Positions 1-7,900 of a stretch of DNA of 27,025 bases are shown piece by piece. The number at the start of each line of letters is the position of its first letter. Position 1 is the first letter of the stretch. The stretch spans positions 1 to 27,025 of the forward strand of contig JAQXFL010000160.1 of the NCBI GenBank assembly GCA_029250345.1, given 5' to 3'. Position numbers and translations under genes: made by a program. This DNA is from Candidatus Poseidoniaceae archaeon (GTDB taxonomy: Archaea > Thermoplasmatota > Poseidoniia > Poseidoniales > Poseidoniaceae). Below the pieces are notes generated by a model, which saw only the letters and a program-made list of their open reading frames with translations, was not told the origin of the DNA and did not search any database.

Positions 1-26
1 CCTAACATTCCACCAAGACCACACAT
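1..26 (-). CDS. Class II glutamine amidotransferase, N-terminus only (asparagine synthase-like), partial
   Basis: Only nine codons are visible, reading MCGLGGMLG on the minus strand before the left edge. Class II (Ntn-type) glutamine amidotransferases begin with Met-Cys-Gly followed by a hydrophobic and a Gly, and Cys2 becomes the N-terminal nucleophile that releases ammonia from glutamine. A perfect GGAGG lies at 35-39, eight bases upstream of the ATG, which strongly supports this start. Family members include asparagine synthase AsnB, GlmS, PurF and glutamate synthase, and nine residues cannot separate them. The gene is co-directional with the small membrane protein and kinase-like gene behind it. 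The call is inference from the start motif plus the ribosome site. Confidence 0.5.
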
Positions 27-67
27 AAGGCGAGCCTCCGAAGCGACCTTCTTGAATCATTGCCCTT

Positions 68-184
68 TCAAAGATTCCAAAGTGGATATTGGACCATCGA
101 AATGGCCAAGAAAAGAATCGCAAGAGAAAACACGACAAAATAGGTAATCTGTGGGGGTTCGGAACCTTTGGACTCTTCACTCAT
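68..184 (-). CDS. Small single-pass membrane protein (38 aa)
   Basis: I do not recognise this gene. The reading frame gives 38 residues: a short charged, Ser/Glu-rich N-terminus (MSEESKGSEPPQ), one hydrophobic helix from about residue 13 to 33 containing FVVFSLAILFLAIS, and a short tail ending in YPLWNL. A second in-frame ATG two codons upstream (188-190) is an alternative start. A purine-rich AAGG/GAGG stretch precedes both. It lies between the kinase-like membrane enzyme and the amidotransferase start, all on the minus strand with short gaps, so co-transcription is likely. The membrane helix is visible; any function is unknown. It could be a chance frame, but it fills the gap neatly. Confidence 0.45.
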   Translation of the reverse strand: MSEESKGSEPPQITYFVVFSLAILFLAISMVQYPLWNL

Positions 185-253
185 CCTCATCACTCAGCCT
201 TCCCACTTAGAACCGACATTTGAACATATGGAATCATCTGTCTCATAAGGGCT

Positions 254-877
254 TTAGATTAGGCCGAGGAATGGCTCCAGCAAGAGTATCATTCCGAGAG
301 GTATCAAAACCATTGTAGCATTGTCATCGATGTATCGCAACCGAGGCCATTCGGACGCAACACACAGCGGAGCGAAGAGGAACGCTAACCAAAATGGAGT
401 TTGAACAAAGTGCCAACAAGCGACCCACACTACGAAGAGAAACAAGGTCGAAGAAAGTATGACGTTACGGGTATTCATCCCTTTGCGTCGCATCTCACCG
501 AGGAAAGGGTCACCCAGTGAAAGCGAGAGAATCAACGGCCAAATGTATTCCTTTGTTGGCGCCAACAAGAAGACCAGACCAATGCCAAATGCACCCCAAC
601 CCAAGGCTGAGACTTGTCGCGCCTCGTATTCCCTCTGACCGTAGATTGTGATCCCAAACTTGAGACGGGTTGCTTCAGCCGCAAACAAGAGGAAAACCAC
701 AGTGGAAACGAACTGAGGCAGCGTCAAACCGAGTGAATCTGACACAGATTCACCCCATTCAAAGTAGATGAGAGGCAAGAAAGACATTCCAAGGTGAATT
801 GCCCTGCGGAAAAGATGCCCTTTCATGCCTCCAACGGAGAGTTCAACGGGATTTGTTAGTTCGACTTGTTCACTCAT
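254..877 (-). CDS. Membrane CTP-transferase / dolichol-phytol kinase-like protein
   Basis: A 207-residue polytopic membrane protein with about six hydrophobic segments. It carries the spaced signature of the phosphatidate cytidylyltransferase / dolichol kinase / phytol kinase superfamily: RRAIHLG near residues 24-30, LGDPFLGE near 121-128, and DDNATMVLIP near 184-193. Family members use CTP (or another NTP) to phosphorylate or cytidylylate polyprenol or lipid alcohols at the membrane. In an archaeon a role in isoprenoid-lipid or polyprenol salvage is plausible, but the substrate is inference. The chosen ATG overlaps the end of meaB by eight bases, implying translational coupling, with AGGTG upstream. 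A GTG four codons earlier (889) is an alternative. The family call is moderate; the exact activity is unknown. Confidence 0.6.
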   Translation of the reverse strand: MSEQVELTNPVELSVGGMKGHLFRRAIHLGMSFLPLIYFEWGESVSDSLGLTLPQFVSTVVFLLFAAEATRLKFGITIYGQREYEARQVSALGWGAFGIGLVFLLAPTKEYIWPLILSLSLGDPFLGEMRRKGMNTRNVILSSTLFLFVVWVACWHFVQTPFWLAFLFAPLCVASEWPRLRYIDDNATMVLIPLGMILLLEPFLGLI

Positions 878-1781
878 CGGCAAATGCACCTATGAGCGAT
901 ATGGCTTCGTCCAAATCAATTGAACCCTTCGCTAATTGATGGAGCAAATCGTCGAGTTTTGGAGACTCCAAAATCTTCCGCTCATGAAACGCAAGAAGCC
1001 GCTCCCTCCAACGCGCACGGACTGAACGGCCGGAGGAAGGAAGAGCGAGCAGAACGGTTGCTGCCTCATCGATTCCAGTTCCGTGGAGAGCAGAAGTGAG
1101 AGCGACCGGCGGGGTCGAACCGATACCCAATTCAAACGATTCTCGGATTTCATCGGCGTGCAACTCCGCACCAGGTAGGTCAGACTTGTTCACAAGCACC
1201 GCATCTGCAAGTTCGAGTAAACCAGCTTTTTCTGCCTGTATGCCATCGCCACGAGCAGGCCCTTCAACCACAACGATACGGTCGGCTAAGGCAGCACAGC
1301 GTACTTCGGATTGACCCGCACCAACCGTTTCGATAACGACTTTTTCCCACCCGAGAGAAAGCAAAACTTTGGTCATATCTTCGACGATAACCGGGACACT
1401 CCCTGAGGCTTTACGGGTTGCGACTGAACGCAGATAGATTTGCTGGTTGAGTGCTTTATCATCCACGACAGTCATCCGTACACGGTCACCCAAAAGCGCA
1501 CCTCCCGTGCGAGGAGATGAGGGGTCAACCGCCAAAACAGCGACACGTAAACCTTGTTTTGCCCAAGAGGTCAGCAATCCGTCCAACAAGCACGACTTAC
1601 CCACTCCCGGAGCACCGGTAATCGCCAATGTTTGCCAGTTTCCGTCTTCAGGAATTGGAACCGGTCCAAGAACGGCAAGGGCCTCATCAAGGCGAAGCGT
1701 CCTGTTTTCAATCGCACTCAATGTTCGTGCCAACGAACGGCGGTCTCCGGTTTTGGCTTCGGTGAGAAATTCTGCAGTCAT
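870..1781 (-). CDS. meaB: Methylmalonyl-CoA mutase-associated GTPase MeaB (ArgK/MMAA family)
   Basis: This 303-residue G3E-type P-loop GTPase protects and reloads the cobalamin cofactor of methylmalonyl-CoA mutase in the cytoplasm. Visible motifs are Walker A GAPGVGKS (residues 56-63), the family-specific DPSSPRTGGALLGDRVRM segment (86-103), switch region ETVGAGQSE (151-159) and the base-specificity motif NKSD (198-201). The C-terminal helical region resembles the dimerisation arm. Length is slightly below the usual 310-330. The ATG lies nine bases after the stop of the B12-binding subunit gene, with a GAGGTG ribosome site overlapping that stop, so the two are surely co-transcribed. This pairing of mutase small subunit and chaperone is classical in archaea and bacteria. 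Confidence in family and role is high. Confidence 0.95.
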   Translation of the reverse strand: MTAEFLTEAKTGDRRSLARTLSAIENRTLRLDEALAVLGPVPIPEDGNWQTLAITGAPGVGKSCLLDGLLTSWAKQGLRVAVLAVDPSSPRTGGALLGDRVRMTVVDDKALNQQIYLRSVATRKASGSVPVIVEDMTKVLLSLGWEKVVIETVGAGQSEVRCAALADRIVVVEGPARGDGIQAEKAGLLELADAVLVNKSDLPGAELHADEIRESFELGIGSTPPVALTSALHGTGIDEAATVLLALPSSGRSVRARWRERLLAFHERKILESPKLDDLLHQLAKGSIDLDEAISLIGAFADE

Positions 1782-1790
1782 TCGAGCACC

Positions 1791-2237
1791 TCATGCCGAT
1801 GAGGTCCAATACCAGTCGCTTGCTTCACCAACACCGGAGTTTTCTACTTGCACTGCTTCTTCGATGAATTGTAAAATTTCTGACGTCGGTGTCCCAGGTC
1901 CGAAAATAGCGCGGATTCCGCAGGCAAACAAGGCGTCACGATCATCGACTGGAATAATTCCGCCACCAAAGACAATAACATCGTTCAATCCTTCTTGCTT
2001 GAGTAAATCGCAGACTCGAGGGAAGAGATGTTGATGAGCACCTGAGAGGGAGGACAACCCCAAAAATCGAGCGTCTTCGTCCCGAACGGTATCGACGATT
2101 TGTTGAGCACTACGACGCAGTCCGGTGTAAATCACTTCATTTCCTGCGTCTCGTAATGCTCTTGCAACGACTTTAGCACCACGGTCATGACCGTCTAAAC
2201 CCGGCTTGGCAACAACGATTCGCCACGGTTCGCTCAT
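1791..2237 (-). CDS. Methylmalonyl-CoA mutase, cobalamin-binding (small) subunit
   Basis: A 148-residue stand-alone B12-binding Rossmann domain. The cobalamin signature is present: D-G-H-D-R-G (within KPGLDGHDRG), in which the His supplies the lower axial ligand to cobalt, then SSLSGAHQHLFP and the Gly-rich FGGGIIP loop that cradles the nucleotide tail. In archaea the mutase is often split into a large catalytic subunit and this small domain. The large subunit is not in the window. I start at the ATG at 2237 (MSEPWRIVV) because the 22 residues in front are not domain-like. A GGGAGG lies about 16 bases upstream. It is the first gene of the minus-strand run and is followed immediately by meaB. 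With the divergent carboxylase genes it implies propionyl-CoA to succinyl-CoA flux. Confidence 0.9.
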   Translation of the reverse strand: MSEPWRIVVAKPGLDGHDRGAKVVARALRDAGNEVIYTGLRRSAQQIVDTVRDEDARFLGLSSLSGAHQHLFPRVCDLLKQEGLNDVIVFGGGIIPVDDRDALFACGIRAIFGPGTPTSEILQFIEEAVQVENSGVGEASDWYWTSSA

Positions 2238-2397
2238 GGTTGTTGCATACGCTGCCTCCCTATCAACACACCCCTGTAAACATGTAAAAGGTATTGAAAT
2301 CACGAATTTTGAAGAAGCCTGAAAATACGGACATTTCTCAATTCATACATAGGCAACGCATAAGGGCGGGTTTTGCGTAGACCACTTGGGGAAGCCT
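2238..2397. promoter_or_regulatory. Divergent promoter region between mutase and carboxylase genes
   Basis: This 160-bp AT-rich gap separates the divergent B12-subunit gene and the carboxyltransferase gene, so it must hold both promoters. A-T-rich candidates are the CATACATAGG stretch near 2345-2353 for the plus strand and the TTTTACATGTTTACA stretch near 2275-2289 for the minus strand. The latter is a near-palindrome around ACATGT that could be an operator. No element is strong enough to name with certainty. Confidence 0.35.
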
Positions 2398-3951
2398 ATG
2401 GCATCGACTGAAGAACGACTTCAAGACCTACGTAATCGAAAATCTCGCAGTGAGATTGGCGGAGGCCAAGAAAGGATTGACAGGCAGCACCAAAAAGGAA
2501 AAATGACGGCGCGAGAACGCATCGAAGTTCTTCTCGACGAAGGGACTTTCCAAGAGATTGACGCGCTTGTCGAACACCGATGTCGAGACTTCGGCATGGA
2601 TAACGACATCATTCCTGGCGATGGAGTCGTCACTGGACACGGTTCGATTAACGGGCGTCAAGTCTTCACATTCGCACAGGACTTCACCGCTTATGGCGGC
2701 TCACTCGGTGAAATGCATGGACTAAAGATTTGCAAAGTACTCGACATGGCACTCAAAACGGGTCGACCGGTCATTGGACTGAACGATTCCGGCGGCGCAA
2801 GAATCCAAGAAGGAGTTGCATCACTAGGAAGTTACGCTGAAATCTTCTTCCGTAATGTCCGTGCATCAGGCGTAGTCCCTCAAATCTCAGTCATCATGGG
2901 GCCATGTGCAGGCGGTGCAGTCTATTCGCCTGCCATCACTGATTTCATCATCATGGTCGAAGAATCGTCCTACATGTTCATCACGGGTCCTGAAGTCATC
3001 AAGACTGTCACCAACGAAGAGGTCAGTTTCGAAGACCTTGGTGGAGCATCGACTCACGGAACAAAGTCAGGTGTATCTCATTTCACCGTTGCCGATGATG
3101 AGGCTGCCATCCAAATGGCACGAGACTTGTGCGACCTTCTTCCGCAAAACAACCTTGAGCGCCCACCTCTCAAGAAAACCAGCGACCCAATAGACCGCTC
3201 ATGCGATGCTCTCGACTCCATCATGCCAGATCAAGCCACAAAAGCGTACGATGTTGTCGATGTGATTACTGAAATTCTCGACGATGGCGGATTCCTTGAA
3301 GTTCAATCCGATTGGGCCCAAAACATCGTTGTCGGTTTCGGCCACCTTGGTGGACACACCGTAGGCGTTGTAGCCAACCAACCGAAAGTCCTAGCAGGAT
3401 GTCTCGACATTGATGCCAGCGATAAAGCTGCACGTTTTGTTCGATTCTGTGATGCATTCAACATCCCACTTATCACGCTTGAAGATGTACCAGGATTCCT
3501 ACCCGGCACCAATCAAGAGTGGGGTGGAATTATTCGCCACGGAGCAAAACTTCTCTACGCATTTGCAGAAGCAACGGTGCCCAAACTCACAGTCATTCTT
3601 CGCAAGGCGTACGGTGGAGCATACGACGTCATGTCTTCAAAGCACATTCGCGGCGATTATAACGTCGCATGGCCGACCGGCGAGCTCGCAGTGATGGGGG
3701 CAGACGGTGCCGTAGAAATCATTCACCGTAAGCGAATCTCAAGTTCCCGTAATGCTGAACAAGAGCGACAACGTTTGACGGAAGATTTCAATGAGAAATT
3801 CGCAAACCCCTACACTGCAGCAGCACTCGGATACCTTGATGATGTCATCGAACCGAACCAAACGAGAAGTAAACTTTGCAGAGCACTCGAAATGCTCATC
3901 GATAAAGAGGAACTTCGTCCTGCTCGTAAACACGGCAACATCCCATTGTGA
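2398..3951 (+). CDS. pccB: Propionyl-CoA carboxylase beta subunit (acyl-CoA carboxyltransferase)
   Basis: This 517-residue carboxyltransferase moves CO2 from carboxybiotin to an acyl-CoA. Both crotonase-fold halves are complete. The N-terminal half has NDSGGARIQEGVASLGSYAE and GPCAGGAVYSPAITDFI, which shape the CoA oxyanion hole. The C-terminal half has EDVPGFLPGTNQEWGGIIRH and RKAYGGAYDVMSSKHI. The Asp in GGAYDVM (residue 410) is at the position known from actinobacterial enzymes to favour propionyl-CoA over acetyl-CoA, which supports PCC. I start at ATG 2398 (MASTEERL), with GGGG upstream; a TTG at 2386 is the alternative. It is followed within 10 bases by the epsilon-like gene and then the biotin carrier, an evident operon. 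Biotin carboxylase is missing here. A methylmalonyl-CoA decarboxylase role is a less likely alternative. Confidence 0.92.
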   Translation: MASTEERLQDLRNRKSRSEIGGGQERIDRQHQKGKMTARERIEVLLDEGTFQEIDALVEHRCRDFGMDNDIIPGDGVVTGHGSINGRQVFTFAQDFTAYGGSLGEMHGLKICKVLDMALKTGRPVIGLNDSGGARIQEGVASLGSYAEIFFRNVRASGVVPQISVIMGPCAGGAVYSPAITDFIIMVEESSYMFITGPEVIKTVTNEEVSFEDLGGASTHGTKSGVSHFTVADDEAAIQMARDLCDLLPQNNLERPPLKKTSDPIDRSCDALDSIMPDQATKAYDVVDVITEILDDGGFLEVQSDWAQNIVVGFGHLGGHTVGVVANQPKVLAGCLDIDASDKAARFVRFCDAFNIPLITLEDVPGFLPGTNQEWGGIIRHGAKLLYAFAEATVPKLTVILRKAYGGAYDVMSSKHIRGDYNVAWPTGELAVMGADGAVEIIHRKRISSSRNAEQERQRLTEDFNEKFANPYTAAALGYLDDVIEPNQTRSKLCRALEMLIDKEELRPARKHGNIPL

Positions 3952-3961
3952 GGTTTGACGC

Positions 3962-4156
3962 ATGTCCAAAACGAACGAAGAAACGCTCAGAATGGCTGCC
4001 ATTGCTGCAGTCATGTCAATGCTCTCACAGAGCGGTGATGACCCCGGACAGGTTGCACGTAAGCCTGGACTTGCCTGGTCTCAGGACCATCGCAGAATGA
4101 ACATGGGACAATCCTCCCTTATGCACAGAAGAGCGAGCCGCTCACCATGGAAGTGA
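3962..4156 (+). CDS. Small acyl-CoA carboxylase epsilon-like subunit (64 aa)
   Basis: A 64-residue protein between the carboxyltransferase and biotin carrier genes. The N-terminal half is one helix, NEETLRMAAIAAVMSML; the C-terminal half is basic and ends RRASRSPWK. This pattern, an (E)E-x-x-x-x-AAI-AA-V helix followed by a basic segment with Trp, resembles the small epsilon/delta subunits of actinobacterial acyl-CoA carboxylases and of sodium-pumping decarboxylases, which stabilise the complex. No membrane helix is long enough for an OadG-type anchor, so a soluble assembly subunit is favoured. GAGG at 3950-3953 overlaps the upstream stop and lies eight bases before the ATG. The next gene starts four bases after its stop. 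That it is a gene is likely; the subunit role is inference from position and pattern. Confidence 0.7.
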   Translation: MSKTNEETLRMAAIAAVMSMLSQSGDDPGQVARKPGLAWSQDHRRMNMGQSSLMHRRASRSPWK

Positions 4157-4160
4157 AACA

Positions 4161-4562
4161 ATGTCAGAAACACGAAAAGTAATTGTTGACGGAGTAGAAT
4201 TTGAAGTAGTCATCGAAGGTGAAGGAAAGGTTTGGTCGGCAACGGTTGAAGGCAAGACCTTTGAAATTGAGATTCCAGATGCAGCACCTGTTGCCAAAAA
4301 GAAGAGAACTGGCAGCGGTAAAAAGAAGAAATCCGGAACCGTGTCCGCAAACATCCCTGGCAAGGTTGTCACGGTTGAAGTCAGCGAAGGCGATAGTGTC
4401 ACTGAAGGACAGGTCATTCTCATACTTGAAGCCATGAAAATGCAAAATGAGATTCAAGCACCGATCAGCGGAACTGTGTCTGTCGTTCATTGCGAAGAAG
4501 GTCAGGCAATTGAGGCAAATATTCCTCTTGTGGTCATTGAACCTCTGCCTGAAGCAGAGTAA
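4161..4562 (+). CDS. Biotin carboxyl carrier protein of acyl-CoA carboxylase
   Basis: A 133-residue biotinyl carrier. The C-terminal half is a standard biotinyl/lipoyl barrel with the invariant EAMKMQNE, where Lys93 is the biotinylation site, flanked by IPGKVVTVEVSEGDSVTEGQ and the mirrored APISGTVSVVHCEEGQAI. The N-terminal 45 residues form a small beta segment of the kind seen in carriers of methylmalonyl-CoA decarboxylases and oxaloacetate decarboxylases. The two parts are joined by a flexible Lys-rich linker (two clusters, KKKR and KKKK) in place of the usual Ala/Pro linker. It swings biotin between the biotin carboxylase, not in this window, and the carboxyltransferase encoded 200 bases upstream. 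It is the third gene of the operon. Confidence 0.93.
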   Translation: MSETRKVIVDGVEFEVVIEGEGKVWSATVEGKTFEIEIPDAAPVAKKKRTGSGKKKKSGTVSANIPGKVVTVEVSEGDSVTEGQVILILEAMKMQNEIQAPISGTVSVVHCEEGQAIEANIPLVVIEPLPEAE

Positions 4563-4638
4563 TTCGAACCCGTAAAAAGTGAAATCAAATCCGTGAGTCG
4601 ATACGACCCTTAAAGACCTGTCAGCGCTACACCCGAAT

Positions 4639-4878
4639 ATGCCCGGCGAGACAGTATGTGATTTCCCCGGATGCGGTGTCGAAGGCACGATTGTCTCTCG
4701 ACTTTCGCCCGAAGGGTATTTGGTGGCCACCGGCAAAAAAGCGTATTCGTTCCGGGAAGCCTACCGCCGCTTCCACTACTGCGACGCACACCACGATGAA
4801 TTGATGGGTGGTGTATGGTCACGTGTTCGAAAACCCGCAGACAAGAAAGAAGGCCATGTTGCGCCCACAGCGATTTAA
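4639..4878 (+). CDS. Small Cys/His-rich putative zinc-binding protein (79 aa)
   Basis: I do not recognise this gene. The protein has C7-x4-C12 near its start (CDFPGC) and C48-x2-H51-H52 later (YCDAHHDE), a spacing compatible with one zinc site of treble-clef or ribbon type. Between them lies an aromatic and basic stretch (AYSFREAYRRFHY); the C-terminus is basic. There is no signal peptide or membrane helix, so it is cytosolic. It starts 76 bases after the biotin carrier without an obvious ribosome site, so it may have its own leaderless transcript. The zinc site is inference from Cys/His spacing. Such small zinc proteins may bind nucleic acid or proteins, but nothing here decides that. Confidence 0.6.
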   Translation: MPGETVCDFPGCGVEGTIVSRLSPEGYLVATGKKAYSFREAYRRFHYCDAHHDELMGGVWSRVRKPADKKEGHVAPTAI

Positions 4879-4895
4879 GTCCAAACTCCGTAAGA

Positions 4896-4913
4896 AGTAA
4901 CAATCCTGTTACT
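4896..4913. promoter_or_regulatory. Perfect 7-bp inverted repeat upstream of surface-protein gene
   Basis: AGTAACA at 4896-4902 and TGTTACT at 4907-4913 form a perfect inverted repeat with a four-base spacer. It lies 18 bases past the stop of the small Cys/His gene and about 37 bases before the start of the TSP3 surface-protein gene. It could be an RNA hairpin or a dimeric operator. There is no T-run after it, so a classical terminator is less likely. Confidence 0.4.
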
Positions 4914-4949
4914 CCATACTGTCATAAACCTGTAGCAAATGGTTGGGGT

Positions 4950-7900
4950 ATGTCCTCTTACCAGACGAAAGGCGACTCACGACAATTCCGCGCAGTTGCA
5001 ATGGCAATTCTTCTGCTTTTCACAAGCATCAGCATGGCGAGTTTTAATGCATCTGCAGTCGGTCCAAACCAATCTGACCTTGGATTCAATGGAGACTTGC
5101 CTGACAATTCAACTGCTGCTACAAGCAGCCAGGCTGTCATAAATGTCAGTGGTCTTGCACCGTTTTCATCCGGAGTTTTGTACGGTGAATTAGACGTAGG
5201 CGATGATGAAGACTGGTTTGCCGTACAACTGAATGCCAATGAAGGACTAACAGTCGAAATGAACTATAACGCAACATTCACCTCTACAAACGGTACATCT
5301 TACGTCAATGATTTTGAGTTGTGGATGTACGATTCTTCTATGAATTCGATGGATTCTTCAATCGGTAACAACCCCGAAGTGGTCTCCTCAAACTCCTCGA
5401 CTACGGGGCATGGCGGCACTGTGTACATACGAATTGTACGCTATGATGGATACGGTTCTTACGGCCTTGAAATGTGGTCTTTCAGCACCTCTTCGACCGG
5501 TGGTAATGGCTCATCAGGAGGCGGCAATGGAAGCTCCATCCCAAGCCCATGCACGGGTAGTTCTACCTCGCCAGACATTTTGGAACCAAACGACTCTCCT
5601 GCATCTGCAACCCTAGCCTCAATTTTACCTGTCTATTGTACTGGGTTGAGTGTTGAAATCAATTCGGCGTCAGTCGCAAATGATGATTATTTCGAAATAC
5701 AAATGATTAACGGTGTAACCTATTACTTCAACTTGACATTCACTCACACCAACGGAGATGTTGACGCTATTTTACAAAATTCTGCAGGAACGTCCCTTTC
5801 CTTCAATAATTTCGGTTCCATGAGTTCTTCCTCCAACAATGAATTTGGAGAATATACCGCCACATCAAATTCAACGAACTATTTCAAGGTGTACCACTAT
5901 TCATCATTTGCCTCTGGGGCGGCTTCGAACGTCTATGACATTGAAATCACCACTGACTTGCCTGGAGGCGGTCAAACCATTGAATCGATTGATGTTTACC
6001 AAAATTCACTTACTTCTTCAACGGCAGAAATGAACGGACTTACATCAGGTACAAACTATTCAGTCACCTATTCAACAGATCAAACTTACATGAATGGGAC
6101 GACCTTGACAAGTACTTCTTCAACCATAAATTTCACAGCAAACGGCACTGCATACAACACGACCTTGACTCTACAAAGTCCAATAATGATTGAATCAGAA
6201 TACTGCGTTGATGTCATTCTTTCGGACACCTCAGGAGTTCTCACTTTGGCCTCGGAATGTACAATGATTGAAGTCCTGCAATCAACCGTATTGTCATCAA
6301 CTTCAGGCACTCACTCGGCAACCAATTTGTCAACAAATACTGCTTACACGCTCTGGTGGTTCGTTTTGAATAACGTTGACTTTGAAAATAATTTTAACAC
6401 GACGAATGATATCAATCTCGCTCTCAATGCTTCAGCCGTTTACCAAGAATATGTTAATTTCACCAGCACTTCTACAACGGAAAGTTGGCTGATCAACTGG
6501 AGCGGCATTACGGCCATGGATGAACACGTCTTAGTCGGAATCCTCTATGCTGCAAACTCTGCAATTAACCTGACATCAGGAGACGGTTACATTGGAGTGC
6601 ATGATGATTACTTCATCCCACAACTCCCCTCCTTGGTCATTGACAGTTTCTCCTCAAGCAGCACCTCAGCAACGAATAACGTCGATGTGAAAGGTTCGGA
6701 TTTGATTCCGGGAGACTCCTACAAATCAATCGTACGAATTACCGATCCAGGAGGCGCAAGTATTGCATCAACCTCATTGACGAGTTTCACCGCAACTGCA
6801 CAAAACATGAGTCTGCCAACCTTCACATACTCAACACCCAACATTTCGGGAATCTATTGTGCAGAAGCTCTTCTCTATTCGAACACGAATGTCCAACTTA
6901 TAGGTGACAGTGGTTGCTTCAGCCTTGAGTTTGATGACGATAACGATTCGGTAGCCAACGAAGTCGACCTTTGTCCAAACACTGCAACTGGAGCAATTGT
7001 CGATGTTGATGGCTGTGCACTGGCACAAAAAGATACAGATAACGACGGTTACGACGATGAAGTCGATGCATTCCCGTACGATTCAACTCAGCACTCCGAC
7101 ATGGACGGGGATGGATACGGAGATAATCCAGCGGGTAATTCACCCGATGCATTCCCGAACGATTCGTCGCAATGGTCCGACTATGACGCTGACGGATACG
7201 GAGACAACCAAAACGGCAACAATTCCGATGCATTCCCATACGACCCGACACAGTGGTCCGATGCTGATGGCGATGGCTATGGCGACAACGCTTCAGGGAG
7301 TTATGCTGACGAGTACCCTGCTGACAGCACACAATGGGCTGACCAAGACGGAGATGGGTACGGTGACAACTCGAACGGAACCAACGGCGACCAATTCCCT
7401 ACTGACAGCACACAATGGGCCGATCAAGACGGTGACGGATATGGAGACAATCCAACTGGAAATTCACCTGACGAATTCCCAACCGACAGCACACAATGGG
7501 CTGACCAAGACGGTGATGGATACGGAGACAACCCAACCGGCAACAACGGAGATGCATTCCCGGCGGACAGTACGCAATGGGCGGATATGGATTCCGACGG
7601 GTATGGGGACAACCAAGCAGGTAACGACCCTGACGCATTCCCGACAGATGGAACACAGTGGTCTGATGAAGATGGAGATGGCTACGGAGATAACCAAAAC
7701 GGTAACGCTGCAGACAAATTCCCAACCGAACCAACACAATGGTTCGATGCCGATGGTGACGGGTACGGAGACAATGCGAACGGCGTTTCAGCCGACCAGT
7801 GTTTGAACACACCAGCCGGACAAGCTGTCGATTCGAACGGTTGCTCAGAGCAACAGAAAGACGATGACCTCGATGGCGTTTCAAACAGTGCAGATGCATG

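Noticed and set aside
1447..2034. Plus-strand ORF opposite meaB and the B12 subunit
   Set aside because: It spans the boundary of two well-supported minus-strand genes and encodes a low-complexity Ser/Pro/Arg-rich product, typical of an antisense shadow.
2261..2303. Upstream start for the B12-binding subunit at 2303
   Set aside because: The extra 22 residues (Cys-rich, not domain-like) have no ribosome site and fall in the shared promoter gap; the ATG at 2237 begins just before the domain.
4815..4949. N-terminal extension of the TSP3 surface protein from 4815
   Set aside because: The extension overlaps the small Cys/His gene and would bury the signal peptide; the ATG at 4950 gives a normal signal sequence.
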